Of a stretch of 64,000 bases of DNA, positions 35,066 to 43,926 are shown in pieces. Source of the stretch: Butyrivibrio fibrisolvens. GTDB taxonomy: Bacteria > Bacillota > Clostridia > Lachnospirales > Lachnospiraceae. The translations under genes and the position numbers were made by a program. Numbering within the stretch: position 1 is the stretch's first letter; every line of letters begins with the position of its first letter. The stretch is taken from positions 248,001 to 312,000 of the forward strand of contig NZ_CP065801.1 of NCBI RefSeq assembly GCF_023206215.1. The letters are read 5' to 3'. The notes beneath the pieces were generated by a model. It saw only the letters and a program-made list of their open reading frames with translations. It did no database searches and was not told where the DNA came from.

Positions 35066-35680
35066 TTACTCCAAAACAAGCTCTTCTCCAGGCTTGAGTA
35101 TTATCTTCCCTGGTGCATCAAAGCTCTCTGCAACACTTATATCAAAACCGCTTTTATCCTTCACCGGTTCCATGTGGTAAGGAATCGTATGCTTTGCACC
35201 AATTGTCTTTGCACATTCTGACGCTTCAGCCACATCCATGTTGTATACTCCATCGCAGCACAGAAAAGCGTAATCCAACTTCCTATCTGCAAATCCTGCC
35301 ATAGATGGAGTTGTAGATGTATCTCCGGAAAAATATGCTTTTACACCGTCAGAAAATGTAAGTATAAAACCGACACATTCTGTGACGTTGTGATTCTTGT
35401 TATATCCAGCTTCTACAGTTTCAATAGATACAAAACCAAAATCATAATTCTGATATTCGCCATCTTTGAGAGCATCTGACCATTTAATTACAGAGCATTC
35501 TTCATTCTTTGTAGAGATAAGATCCACCTGCGTGTGATCATAGTGTCCATGTGTCATGAGAATAAGATCCGCCGGAAGATCATAGCCATCCCCCAAGAAT
35601 GGATCAATAAAAATAACTTTCCCCTCACCTGTAACAATCCTTACGCTTCCATGTCCCTGATACAGTAATGTTGCTGCCAT
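35066..35680 (-). CDS. Metallo-beta-lactamase-fold metal-dependent hydrolase
   Basis: The protein has 204 residues. It begins MAATLLYQGHGSVRIVTGEG and has the metal motif H-x-H-x-D-H at THGHYDHT (His44, His46, Asp48, His49). A third ligand region YFSGDTSTTPSM is near 117 and a final His lies in KHTIPYHMEP near 170. The short form without a large insert resembles UPF0173/UlaG-like hydrolases. The substrate is unknown. It is followed by the remnant region and preceded by another unrelated MBL-fold gene. Confidence 0.82.
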   Translation of the reverse strand: MAATLLYQGHGSVRIVTGEGKVIFIDPFLGDGYDLPADLILMTHGHYDHTQVDLISTKNEECSVIKWSDALKDGEYQNYDFGFVSIETVEAGYNKNHNVTECVGFILTFSDGVKAYFSGDTSTTPSMAGFADRKLDYAFLCCDGVYNMDVAEASECAKTIGAKHTIPYHMEPVKDKSGFDISVAESFDAPGKIILKPGEELVLE

Positions 35681-35749
35681 GTCATTTTCCTCCGTGTTTT
35701 CTATAAGTTATTTCTTTCCATTTTCTTTTGGTAAATCTATAATCTTCAT

Positions 35750-36436
35750 TTATTCTTTTACATCCTCTAACAAATCTTTAATTGTATCTTCTTTTGGAAC
35801 CGGAACCCAATGTCCTTCAAGACAGGTAGTTGCCTCTGAGCTTCTGATCGTTTCTGCCAAACGCTTACTTAATTCAGGGTCTTTTTCCCATTCAGGGAAT
35901 GTCCCACAGGTTGCATCTCCAACAAACAAAACGCCTTCCGCTGGAACCTCAATAAAAGTCGAATCATTTGTATGCGGCGCATCAGCCTGAAAAATCTTAA
36001 TAATGCAGTTGCCTGCATCCAGCGTCATGCTATCATGAAAGATCATGTCTGCAGTAGTTACGATTACCGGTTTATTTCCCGAGTATTCTTTTCGTATACT
36101 CTCATGCATGTTCAGAAAAAACTCCGGTCCTTCTTGCGATAATCTGCGCTTAAAATCAATCAGATACTGATTTGTGCGCTCATTTGCAATGCAAAGTCCA
36201 TTAACTGCATGCATTCCAAATGTATGATCCCAGTGCCAGTGCGTGATTACTGTGAGCTTTGGAAGTGGTAAGCCATTTTCTTCCAATGCTCTATAAAACT
36301 CTTTGGTATGTGCCTCTGAATGGCCAGCATCAATAGCAATACTCCAGTTATCTCCACGTATATATCCAAGATTGGGCCTGTCCCGTTCTTCTTCCATGGG
36401 ATAGTACCATATTCTATCAGTTAATCTCTTTAACAT
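35750..36436 (-). CDS. Metallo-beta-lactamase-fold hydrolase
   Basis: The ATG at 36436 is chosen because ATGAGGAG lies ten bases upstream (228 residues); the longer frame adds MRSYTK. The metal motif is THWHWDHTFG (H-x-H-x-D-H) near 65-71. FVGDATCGTFPEWEKDPELS near 175 would give the bridging Asp, and a late His is in LEGHWVPV. The first residues LTDRIWYYPMEEERDRPNLGYI are typical of glyoxalase II-like MBL enzymes. The substrate is not deducible. The two MBL genes are only distantly alike. Confidence 0.82.
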   Translation of the reverse strand: MLKRLTDRIWYYPMEEERDRPNLGYIRGDNWSIAIDAGHSEAHTKEFYRALEENGLPLPKLTVITHWHWDHTFGMHAVNGLCIANERTNQYLIDFKRRLSQEGPEFFLNMHESIRKEYSGNKPVIVTTADMIFHDSMTLDAGNCIIKIFQADAPHTNDSTFIEVPAEGVLFVGDATCGTFPEWEKDPELSKRLAETIRSSEATTCLEGHWVPVPKEDTIKDLLEDVKE

Positions 36437-36510
36437 CTTTGTATAACTCCTCATTGAAAAAAGCTATTAGCATATTTCAAATAGTTTTTCTTTTTATATA
36501 CTCATATTAT

Positions 36511-37098
36511 TTATATTGTATAGCTATCTTTTTCCACCAGATCATAGATATCCTTGCCGGCTTTTTCTTCGAAATATGCTTTCAGCCTCATGTTTGAATC
36601 CCACTTCGCCTGCGGGAAATTGCCATAACGCCTTTTTACATCATTCATACGATCCTCGATGTTCATGACGCTTTCACTACCGGCAAGTGCATCACAAAGC
36701 TGGATAAGCATGTCATATTCATCAGCTTTAATCTTCCCCAGTTCTGTCTGAATCAGCTCATACTCATCTTCCGAAGTATCAACCTTTCCGATGTACTCAT
36801 CAAGTCTCATATTATTGAATGAGTGTGTAAGACAAATTCTGGCAACTTCATCATATCCAAGTGACATCATATATGAGTATCCATCCGAAACATGGCCCAA
36901 ATGCCTTACTCCGAATTTTCTTCCTATATCATGAAGAAGCCCCAAGATATAAGCTTTCTCCGGGTCCATTCCGCCGCAGCCTAATGCGATCTTCTCTGCG
37001 CAGTGTGCTGCCACACGGCTATGATTCCCCCATGGTCCGGGATTGCACTTCTCTGCTTCTTCTAATAATCTTTCTGCTTCTGATCTTGTCGGTAACAT
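36511..37098 (-). CDS. HD-domain phosphohydrolase-like protein
   Basis: The protein has 195 residues. The HD motif is ILGLLHDIGRKFG (His56, Asp57), with an upstream metal His at HSRVAAHC (26 or 32) and a downstream one at VRHLGHVSDGY. A final Asp is in MLIQLCDALAGSE. The spacing fits the HD superfamily of metal-dependent phosphohydrolases acting on nucleotides. The C-terminus is Lys-rich and helical. It is likely a housekeeping nucleotide hydrolase; a defence role cannot be argued from the sequence. Confidence 0.8.
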   Translation of the reverse strand: MLPTRSEAERLLEEAEKCNPGPWGNHSRVAAHCAEKIALGCGGMDPEKAYILGLLHDIGRKFGVRHLGHVSDGYSYMMSLGYDEVARICLTHSFNNMRLDEYIGKVDTSEDEYELIQTELGKIKADEYDMLIQLCDALAGSESVMNIEDRMNDVKRRYGNFPQAKWDSNMRLKAYFEEKAGKDIYDLVEKDSYTI

Positions 37099-37112
37099 AT
37101 TTTCTCCCCAAT

Positions 37113-37255
37113 TTACTGTCTCTCAGCCCACTCAAGAATTATTCTCTTATCATATTCATTAAGGTTTTCAGGCAATTCCTTTTTCTTAAAAAATCTATGT
37201 TCCATTATCTCTTCGGGATCATTGACTTTGACCTTTGATGTGCTTGCTACCTCAC
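37113..37255 (-). pseudogene. NUDIX-type C-terminal remnant
   Basis: In a frame different from the adjacent NUDIX gene, residues read KVKVNDPEEIMEHRFFKKKE and continue LPENLNEYDKRIILEWAE to a stop. The acidic strand, aromatic, then E-L-P-E block is the usual tail of NUDIX proteins. The NUDIX box itself is absent. The fragment meets the intact gene at about 37252, so the junction looks like a recombination between two related genes. Confidence 0.55.
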
Positions 37256-37764
37256 CTGAGGGTATTAATGTATTTTTCAAATCTCTGATTATGTGACCCG
37301 ATGGTATTTTCCGAATCAACATATTCAAGAAAAGCCTCTTTATCAAGCCATTTATATGCTACTGTCTCGCCTTCCTGCAAAGTTACACTGTCTTTATCAC
37401 AGCTCACTCTGGCCAGATATGAATAAAACATAGCTCTGCTTGGATCTTTGAACAGAACATTGACAAGTTCCATGCTATCGGGAACAAGTCCTGTCTCTTC
37501 AAGGAGTTCTCTTGTAGCCGCTTCAAGCGGCTCTTCTCCGCTAAGAGCTGATCCACCTGCACTGGCTTCCCAAAAACCTGGGTATACGTCCTTATCATCA
37601 CTTCTCTTCATCAAAAGATACGTTCCATCCTCATGAACCACAAGGATATCTACGCCAAGGTGATATCTTCCTTCCGGAATATCTTTGTAATTACCAAAGC
37701 CCCTTACCCATGTTTCTCCGGTTCTATTTCCGTCGCGATCATACAAATCCCAAATTTCAGCCAT
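37252..37764 (-). CDS. NUDIX hydrolase
   Basis: The protein has 170 residues. The NUDIX box is at about 74-96: GGSALSGEEPLEAATRELLE then ETGL, matching G-x5-E-x7-R-E-x2-E-E-x-G. The N-terminus, IWDLYDRDGNRTGETWVRG, is that of the isopentenyl-diphosphate isomerase-like NUDIX group. It should cleave a nucleoside-diphosphate-linked compound in the cytoplasm. The last residues run into a fragment of another NUDIX gene, so the natural C-terminus may be replaced. Confidence 0.82.
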   Translation of the reverse strand: MAEIWDLYDRDGNRTGETWVRGFGNYKDIPEGRYHLGVDILVVHEDGTYLLMKRSDDKDVYPGFWEASAGGSALSGEEPLEAATRELLEETGLVPDSMELVNVLFKDPSRAMFYSYLARVSCDKDSVTLQEGETVAYKWLDKEAFLEYVDSENTIGSHNQRFEKYINTLR

Positions 37765-37815
37765 AATATCTTATTCCTCCACTTGTTTTCCATGTTTCTT
37801 CTAACAAGACCACAT

Positions 37816-38085
37816 TTACCAATGCACAAATTCTCCGGCTATAATGCCTCGAACATTTTCATCTGCCAGAATATCATATCTCTCAGGATGCCTGTACTTA
37901 TCGCCCATGATATCACCACTTCTGTGCTTCCTAAGGCTATCAAGGTCAAGATCTGCAACATAAACTCCCGGCTCACCTGAAGCCTCAAACACGCATATAT
38001 CACGTCCCCACGGTACTCCGTCAAAAAGAGTCGAATGTCCATTGCAATCAGGATGCCCCATTATGTCTTCCCCCACAATATGCAT
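37816..38085 (-). pseudogene. Carbon-nitrogen hydrolase (nitrilase-like), C-terminal remnant
   Basis: The 89-codon frame ends GVYVADLDLDSLRKHRSGDI then GDKYRHPERYDILAD. This matches the C-terminus of nitrilase-superfamily amidases, where a strand leads to D-L-x-x-x-R and R-x-P-x-x-Y. The region with the catalytic Glu, Lys and Cys is missing. A start codon and upstream GGGGAAGA exist, but the product would not be active. Confidence 0.75.
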
Positions 38086-38125
38086 TACATCTGTGTTTCT
38101 TTAATGATACATTATTAAATCATAG

Positions 38126-38168
38126 AAAAAAAGAGGCTCCTACGAATCATCTTTCGCAGAAACCTCTC
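38126..38168 (-). terminator. Terminator downstream of the GNAT-YoaP gene
   Basis: On the minus strand AGAGGTTTCTGCGAA pairs with TTCGTAGGAGCCTCT, with two mismatches, and T7 follows. Confidence 0.8.
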
Positions 38169-38248
38169 ATAACTTGTTGACCACGTTCCATCATCTTTTG
38201 GAAAATGGAAGTAAAGGCCATTATAGAAAACGTATTTTTTATATTATT

Positions 38249-38995
38249 TTACTTCCCGATCAGTTTCAGGAACTTCTTGTCATTCATCTGCTCATTGGTT
38301 ACATACTCACCATCACAAAAGAATGCATACGTTGTAACAGGTGTAGGTGCACTCTGCGCTTCATCCTTTGTCTGTATCTTGACCGCCTTGAAAGGAATCT
38401 TGTTCTTCTTTGCTGTTTCTTCAAGGACCGGAACATACTTGGCATTGAAAGGACACTGATTTGTGTAATACAAAACATACCCTTTCTCATCTATATGCGG
38501 ATGCTTGGCACATTCCTTAATTGAAGGCACCTTAGCTTTTTTATCAAAAGGAAGATACATAAGCTGTATTCCGTTGTCCGCTTCATCGCACACTTCAAAG
38601 CCCTTGTACTTTAAGAACTTTGGATCTGCAAGGAATGGCTTTTTCTTAGCTGATGAAAGAATACAAAGACCTTTTTTGCCTTTCTCTTTACTATCCTCAA
38701 TACATGCGTTTAGAAGATCAGAAGAATATCCGTGTCCCTTAAATGAACCGGATACCCATAGGCAATCTATGTACATATAACCATCTGCATCGATCGGAAC
38801 CCATGCGTTCTCGGCAGGGATATACTCTATAAAACACTTACCGCGCTCTGCACTCTTTAAAAAGACAAGCCCCTCATCAAATCTGTCCGCAAGCCAGGCT
38901 TTCTTTGACGCAACCTGAATATCTTTATTATTTGAAATTGCGCAGCATATGTGCTCCTGTTCCAGATTGTCCTTCGTAACTTTGATATACTCCAT
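38249..38995 (-). CDS. GNAT acetyltransferase with YoaP C-terminal domain
   Basis: The start at 38995 is preferred because GGAGG lies ten bases upstream (248 residues; the longer frame adds seven). The GNAT domain covers about 1-150, with the acetyl-CoA loop in VSGSFKGHGYSSDLLNACI. The C-terminal part from about 175, with VLYYTNQCPFNAKYVPVLEE and PTPVTTYAFFCDGEYVTNEQ, matches the YoaP-type domain, which has a thioredoxin-like look. The substrate is unknown. The gene begins after a short fragment and has its own terminator. Confidence 0.8.
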   Translation of the reverse strand: MEYIKVTKDNLEQEHICCAISNNKDIQVASKKAWLADRFDEGLVFLKSAERGKCFIEYIPAENAWVPIDADGYMYIDCLWVSGSFKGHGYSSDLLNACIEDSKEKGKKGLCILSSAKKKPFLADPKFLKYKGFEVCDEADNGIQLMYLPFDKKAKVPSIKECAKHPHIDEKGYVLYYTNQCPFNAKYVPVLEETAKKNKIPFKAVKIQTKDEAQSAPTPVTTYAFFCDGEYVTNEQMNDKKFLKLIGK

Positions 38996-39000
38996 GGCCT

Positions 39001-39151
39001 TAACCTCCATCGTCAAACAAACTCATCTGCTGATATTTTTCAGGAAATTCACTCATGAACCTAAAGCAATCTTCCGGATCTGACATGATCCCGTTTTCTT
39101 TGCAAGTCTTTTGAAATAGCTCTGGTGCATTCTGCTTAACTTCCTTTCCGT
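39001..39151 (-). CDS. Short frame between the GyrI-like and GNAT-YoaP genes
   Basis: An open frame of about 50 codons overlaps the GyrI-like stop and ends GATGGAGGTTAA just before the next gene. It reads LNGKEVKQNAPELFQKTC and then CFRFMSEFPEKYQQMSLFD. No good start codon is present except an internal ATG giving 28 residues. It may be a leftover C-terminal end or a translationally coupled small protein. Confidence 0.3.
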
Positions 39152-39825
39152 TTAATCGGATGCCTTATCACTGTTTTTAATTTCTCCGGAGCAACTTTCC
39201 TTACATCACTTAGATATATTTCATGATGAAGGCGTTTATCAGTAATATCAAGAACATATCCCTGTGCCTCCATAAATTCATGCATCATCTTAACCGTTGC
39301 AGGCTCATCATCATAAGAACCTATGTGCATACACTGAACGCAAAGCCCTTCATCTACAGTCAGGAACTCCACATTTGAAAAGTCCATTTTCTTTTTCTTC
39401 GTCGCCTCAGATACTGCCCAGTTGAAGTCTTCCTTTGTAACAAAATCAGGAACTCGGATCACAGAGATCCAGTGAAAGTCTTCTTTATGGGAGTAATCGA
39501 TTCCTGCTACCATGCTTCGCTCAGCTGGGTCAGTTTGTGTTTTAGAATTTTCTGATGGTCGTTCCTCCTGCCACCAAAATCCTTCTAGCGGTGGAACCAC
39601 ATAATCGAAATATCCTTCGATACGATGATCACCTTTCTTACTCATCTTTATTGTAAAGGCAATCCCATATAGTAATCCAATAGATTTTTTATAATCACTA
39701 TCTTCCTGGTTCGGATCTCCCGCTCCTCGTACAGCAATATAATTCATGCTCGGAACCGTAATAATACCAGGTTTATTCTTGGGAAGATAAAACTCTTTAT
39801 ATTCTTTCTTAAAATCAAAAGCCAT
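39136..39825 (-). CDS. GyrI-like small-molecule-binding protein
   Basis: The protein has 229 residues. It begins MAFDFKKEYKEFYLPKNKPG and has IITVPSMNYIAVRGAGDPNQ, YGIAFTIKMSKKG and the later EGLCVQCMHIGSYDDEPATV and IYLSDVRK, the standard blocks of the free-standing GyrI-like domain seen in Firmicutes. Such proteins bind hydrophobic or drug-like molecules or act on them. It starts 12 bases after the stop of the YafY-type regulator, a frequent pairing, so the regulator probably controls it. Confidence 0.85.
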   Translation of the reverse strand: MAFDFKKEYKEFYLPKNKPGIITVPSMNYIAVRGAGDPNQEDSDYKKSIGLLYGIAFTIKMSKKGDHRIEGYFDYVVPPLEGFWWQEERPSENSKTQTDPAERSMVAGIDYSHKEDFHWISVIRVPDFVTKEDFNWAVSEATKKKKMDFSNVEFLTVDEGLCVQCMHIGSYDDEPATVKMMHEFMEAQGYVLDITDKRLHHEIYLSDVRKVAPEKLKTVIRHPIKRKGS

Positions 39826-39837
39826 ATTTATTACCCT

Positions 39838-40764
39838 CTAAGTCTTTTTACACGTTCGACATGAATAATTTCTTTCCATAGCCTCAACTATCTTCCGTAT
39901 TTTCTCTCTTGCTTCCTTGGGTTCAAGTAGCTCTGCCTTATCTCCAAACGTCAGTATCCAGGTAACCAGATTGTCCATATCAGTATAGTCAGCTTTAAAC
40001 AATAATCTTCCGTCCGGCTCCTGAGTAAAGCACTCCGGCCCAAACTCTTCTACAAGCCTCCATTTAACATCCTCTGTAAAAAGAGCTTTAACCTTAATTC
40101 CACCATGAAATATCTTTTCTGTAGACAAGTCTGGCGTTGGAACATCTCTGCAGACAAACTCCGAATCTGTCATTGTAACCTTATCCATTCGGTTAAGTTT
40201 GAATAGACGAAATTCATTCCTTTTTAAGCACCACCCCCATACATACCAGCTGGACCATTTGAATACAATATAATAAGGTTCAAGCTCGCGAATACTCTCG
40301 CCTTTTTGATTGTAGTAAGTAAACTTTAATGTATGTCTACTTTCAATCGCATTTTGTATAACTTCTATCTTTGGAGCAAGTGATTCCCGGTACCAGGATG
40401 ACAGATCGATCAAAATAGAATCCCTGCCGCTTACAAACTCAGAGGAACCTGTCTTTATCTTCTCCATGAGCTGCCCATAATACCTGCTTCCGCTCACACT
40501 ATCAAGGCTTCTGAGTCCTGCAAGTATCATCTGCATATCCCTAGATGTCAGGATTGTCCTGTCCATACGATATCCATCCATGATACTGATTCCGCCGCCA
40601 ACCCCCTGGGATGTCTGTATCGGAATCCCAGCCTTGCACAAAGCTTCGATGTCTCTATTGATAGTCCTTTTGGACACCTCGAAACGCTCTGCCAGCTCAG
40701 GAGCTGTAGTTTTCTCTTCCTGTAACAATACGGAAAGTATTCCGATCAACCTGTCTATCTTCAT
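39838..40764 (-). CDS. YafY-type transcriptional regulator (HTH plus WYL)
   Basis: The protein has 308 residues. The DeoR/HTH_11-like winged helix covers about 1-60 (TTAPELAERFEVSKRTINRD). The WYL domain lies at about 130-215 with LKFTYYNQKGESIRELEPYY and WYVWGWCLKRNEFRLFKLNR. The C-terminal WCX-like extension is at about 225-300. These proteins often sense small ligands or nucleic acids through WYL. It is transcribed first in an operon with a GyrI-like protein. Confidence 0.9.
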   Translation of the reverse strand: MKIDRLIGILSVLLQEEKTTAPELAERFEVSKRTINRDIEALCKAGIPIQTSQGVGGGISIMDGYRMDRTILTSRDMQMILAGLRSLDSVSGSRYYGQLMEKIKTGSSEFVSGRDSILIDLSSWYRESLAPKIEVIQNAIESRHTLKFTYYNQKGESIRELEPYYIVFKWSSWYVWGWCLKRNEFRLFKLNRMDKVTMTDSEFVCRDVPTPDLSTEKIFHGGIKVKALFTEDVKWRLVEEFGPECFTQEPDGRLLFKADYTDMDNLVTWILTFGDKAELLEPKEAREKIRKIVEAMERNYSCRTCKKT

Positions 40765-40889
40765 TTTCTTTACTACACATTCATCATATCAACCCAAACA
40801 TGTCATCTATATGTCATGTTTATTATATCAATTTTTTTACTTAAAACCGTAATGTGATTTAAAAAATAAACTTCCAACTCATTAGACAC

Positions 40890-40932
40890 AAAAAAGGCTG
40901 ATGAAGACTTCTAATCTCCATCAACCTTTTCC
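40890..40932 (-). terminator. Terminator downstream of the AlkZ-EVE gene
   Basis: On the minus strand AAGGTTGATGGAG pairs with the complementary CTTCATCAGCCTT (few mismatches), followed by T6. It lies about 80 bases beyond the stop at 41011. Confidence 0.8.
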
Positions 40933-41010
40933 TACAAAATCTCACACATATTAAATTGTCTAAAGCCTTGCATATTCCCAAGGCAACAATTATTTATTTC
41001 TCCTTCTTAA

Positions 41011-42138
41011 TTAAATTTCCTGACTCAGTGCATCACTTAATTTTCCAGGTATTCCTCTTGGACCTCTTACTGCATAGATACTGTAAACATCTTTGAGCTT
41101 TTCAAATGTGAACTGCTTTGGATCATACCTCTTTAATAATTTTATCTTCATTAGTGCAGTGATCTTCAAGTTCTCATTTTCAAAATCGTATGGTATGTCA
41201 GTTTCAGTAACACTACATTTATACATGATCGCAGAAACCGGTGCTCCAACATACATATAGACGATATCATCCTTAATTATCCCGGCGCCCTGCTTCCAAT
41301 CAATTTCTTCAGCATCGTCAAAGGCATGAACTATATCATAATACTTGGGATTCGCCGGAACCAGCCATTCTTTAGGCTTTCTGTTACTCTTTTTCCTACT
41401 GCCTGACGGACCCGCGCCAGTGAGAATCCTTTTTATCTGTGAATCTGTAGCGACAGGATATATATCTTTTATATGGTCCGCGATAGCTTTACCGGAATCT
41501 TCAGGTTTTTCATTGTACCTTGAAGTAACATGCTCATACCCCCAGATTGCTTCAGGCTTAGCGTAAACTGCTATCGGCCATCCGTAGAATTCGCCCTTTT
41601 TATTCTTCCTCTGCCTGAAGTCCCTAACGCATAGATAAGTTTTCATCTGAAGATCTGTGACTGTTCCATCAAAGCCCTTTTCACCATCTTTTCCAAATCC
41701 GGCCCTTGCTTTGACTTCATTGGAATATAGCTCATCTTCAGACTCGAACAGATCCATTATCTTCTTCTGGCGTCTTGACGCTTTCTCATCATCCCAGAGT
41801 GCGTCAAAGTCATAACCATCACGGCGAAGATTTACGAAATAAGGAAGCCACTTTTTTGATATAAAACCGGCCTTCTTTTCAAAGAATTTACCGTAAGCAA
41901 TCTCGCCACTTCTTGCGATGATCTCGCGCCATTCCCACGGGTCAACTTCAGGATCACCGCACCACCAATATTCCGGCACTGTCCTTTCTTCTAGAGAAAA
42001 GCCCGGAATATCATTTTTGAATAATGGCAAAAAGCCTATATCATTTATATAGTCTATTGCTTCCTGTACTGTATGGATGCATTCCGGATCGTTCCAGTCT
42101 ATGCCATACATGATCCATGTTCCGCTTTCGTTTCCCAT
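41011..42138 (-). CDS. AlkZ-related winged-helix protein fused to an EVE-like domain
   Basis: The protein has 375 residues. The N-terminal about 230 residues have the layout of AlkZ-related proteins: DWNDPECIHTVQEAIDYIND, then GFLPLFKNDIPGFSLEERTV, WREIIARSGEIAYGKFFEKK and LQMKTYLCVRDFRQRKN. A basic linker SRKKSNRKPK follows. From about 257 to 375, EWLVPANPKYYDIVHAFDDA, IDWKQGAG and DIVYMYVGAPVSAIMYKC match the EVE/PUA-like fold that flips and reads modified bases. The fusion suggests recognition of modified or damaged DNA. The Gln-rich catalytic motif of AlkZ glycosylases was not identified, so enzymatic activity is open. It has its own terminator. Confidence 0.65.
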   Translation of the reverse strand: MGNESGTWIMYGIDWNDPECIHTVQEAIDYINDIGFLPLFKNDIPGFSLEERTVPEYWWCGDPEVDPWEWREIIARSGEIAYGKFFEKKAGFISKKWLPYFVNLRRDGYDFDALWDDEKASRRQKKIMDLFESEDELYSNEVKARAGFGKDGEKGFDGTVTDLQMKTYLCVRDFRQRKNKKGEFYGWPIAVYAKPEAIWGYEHVTSRYNEKPEDSGKAIADHIKDIYPVATDSQIKRILTGAGPSGSRKKSNRKPKEWLVPANPKYYDIVHAFDDAEEIDWKQGAGIIKDDIVYMYVGAPVSAIMYKCSVTETDIPYDFENENLKITALMKIKLLKRYDPKQFTFEKLKDVYSIYAVRGPRGIPGKLSDALSQEI

Positions 42139-42146
42139 ATACTCCC

Positions 42147-42689
42147 CTATAATATATCTTTACAGAAGTCGATTATTTCTTTTTTCCTTGGTTCAACATT
42201 TTCTTTGTACTCAATTGCTGTTAAACCAAGGTGTCCAGCACATTCAATATGCAAATGTCCGTAGAAGTGTTCGATGCTCTGAACGATTCTGTCGCACTCA
42301 CGCATACTTTGGCCTGTTCTAAGCGCAACGGAGTATCCCCTTTTACCCTCTTTTATAGAGGCATGAGGCTCATGAGTGTCGCACCAAGGAGTACATCTGT
42401 CTATGAAAGCTTTGTACTGCCCTGGTATATCAGCCCAGTATGATGGAGATACAGATACAATGATATCCGCATTATCAAATTCTTCCATGATCTTAGTAAT
42501 ATCGTCATCCATTATACATTTTGCTGTATTGTGACATGTTCTGCATCCTTTGCAGAAGTCGAAAGAATAGTCATCTATACATATACTTTTTGTATCATAT
42601 CTTGAAGAGAGCTCATTATTTATGATACTTGCAATCTCTGCGGTAGCACCATTTTTGACAGGACTACAATTAATGATCAGTGCTTTCAT
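42147..42689 (-). CDS. NAD(P)H-dependent FMN reductase / iron-sulfur flavoprotein-like
   Basis: The protein has 180 residues in a flavodoxin-like fold. It begins MKALIINCSPVKNGATAEIA (FMN phosphate loop). A cluster CKGCRTCHNTAKC near 52-64 resembles the cysteine motif of iron-sulfur flavoproteins. VSVSPSYWADIPGQYKAFID near 83-102 completes the flavin site. It likely moves electrons to quinones or other acceptors. It starts inside the end of the gene at 42686 (ATGA overlap) and is the second gene of that operon. Confidence 0.82.
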   Translation of the reverse strand: MKALIINCSPVKNGATAEIASIINNELSSRYDTKSICIDDYSFDFCKGCRTCHNTAKCIMDDDITKIMEEFDNADIIVSVSPSYWADIPGQYKAFIDRCTPWCDTHEPHASIKEGKRGYSVALRTGQSMRECDRIVQSIEHFYGHLHIECAGHLGLTAIEYKENVEPRKKEIIDFCKDIL

Positions 42690-43840
42690 TGGTTCTCCTT
42701 TACAAGCGGTATCTTATAAAGTCTTACTACATCCTTAGGTTTAAAGTCATGGCTGTATCCAAACCCCAGAATATTACTTGAAGTAATGACATAAAGGTTA
42801 TCTTCATCATCGATCATTTTGGTAATTATGTTTCCCTTAACACTTTTCAATAATAGACGTTGATAATCCATATCAAAAGCCATTAAATTCTTTGAAGATT
42901 GAATACGCAAAACATCATTAACATTATGAAGTTTAATGGGATTATACCGGTCTTCTGGTATTGCGCCTATACTTTCAACTTCTGCGATCTCATCCTCATC
43001 ATAAAATTCGTGAACTATACATTCCCAATCATTATAAATTGCCAGTGTGCCAGGAAGATTTACTAAAGCTCTTGACTGTTCACCGGGAGCCCATTTTTCA
43101 AATGGCAACTTATAGTCATATATCTTCTGCAATGAAGGATTTTTGTCGCCTGTTATCTGGTAACAGTGAATATGGCTATAGTCTATTTCTCCATCCGAAG
43201 GTTCAACCACTCTGACCACTCCATGCTTCCCATCTTCGTAGTCGATTGTCTTATCTACTACCATTCCTGGAATTTCGCATAGCAGCTCTACAGTGTCAGA
43301 AGCTTTACTTTTCTTTTTGGTTTTGGCATTTTCTGCCTCAATTTCTTTAAGAACCGCCTCTTTATCAGGAATCAGCCTATCCGGCATATGATCATACATA
43401 AACTTTTCTATATAAAATGGAAGTCCGCTAATAGCTGAAAGCTTGCTTATAGCATCTCCTGCAAACATCTCTTTTTTCAAAAGGTACCTGAAGGCTTTTG
43501 CTGCTATAAAATCAAGGTCAAGCATACTCACCATCGCAGAATAATTTTTTGACTCTATTCCGCCATATTCATTATAGTAATATGCTTTCTTTTTTCCGCT
43601 GCTGTATATGCTCAGTTCAAAAATGTCATCATCAAAATAGATGGTTGTGACTATGTTTGTATCAAGCGATTTTGACAAAGATACTGCAAGATTGCAGATT
43701 CTGTCAAAATCATGCTCGTGTTCATTTTCGAGAATCGTATCCCAATCCTCTACAATATTCGCTACAAAATACTCTTTTCCCGGATCATATTCTTTTTTAT
43801 CCGGATTATATACGTTCAAATTACAAAGTGAAGTCCCCAT
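42686..43840 (-). CDS. Cytoplasmic protein of unknown function, immunity-like context
   Basis: The protein has 384 residues with no signal or membrane segment. The N-terminal half is mixed alpha/beta with MGTSLCNLNVYNPDKKEY and AKAFRYLLKKEMFAGDAI. A Lys-rich hinge near 180 (AKTKKKSKASD) leads to a strand-rich half with KHGVVRVVEPSDGE and repeats such as LMAFDMDYQRLLLKSVKGN that look like a beta-propeller or stacked sheet. No family is recognised. The downstream FMN reductase overlaps by four bases. A SUKH-like gene lies upstream. Confidence 0.5.
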   Translation of the reverse strand: MGTSLCNLNVYNPDKKEYDPGKEYFVANIVEDWDTILENEHEHDFDRICNLAVSLSKSLDTNIVTTIYFDDDIFELSIYSSGKKKAYYYNEYGGIESKNYSAMVSMLDLDFIAAKAFRYLLKKEMFAGDAISKLSAISGLPFYIEKFMYDHMPDRLIPDKEAVLKEIEAENAKTKKKSKASDTVELLCEIPGMVVDKTIDYEDGKHGVVRVVEPSDGEIDYSHIHCYQITGDKNPSLQKIYDYKLPFEKWAPGEQSRALVNLPGTLAIYNDWECIVHEFYDEDEIAEVESIGAIPEDRYNPIKLHNVNDVLRIQSSKNLMAFDMDYQRLLLKSVKGNIITKMIDDEDNLYVITSSNILGFGYSHDFKPKDVVRLYKIPLVKENQ

Positions 43841-43926
43841 TTTCTATTTCTCCGCCACGAATAAACTTTTTGCATTGTTTCAATTCTTTTACTATATATA
43901 TTTACATGTCTTTTTGCATAGTAACT

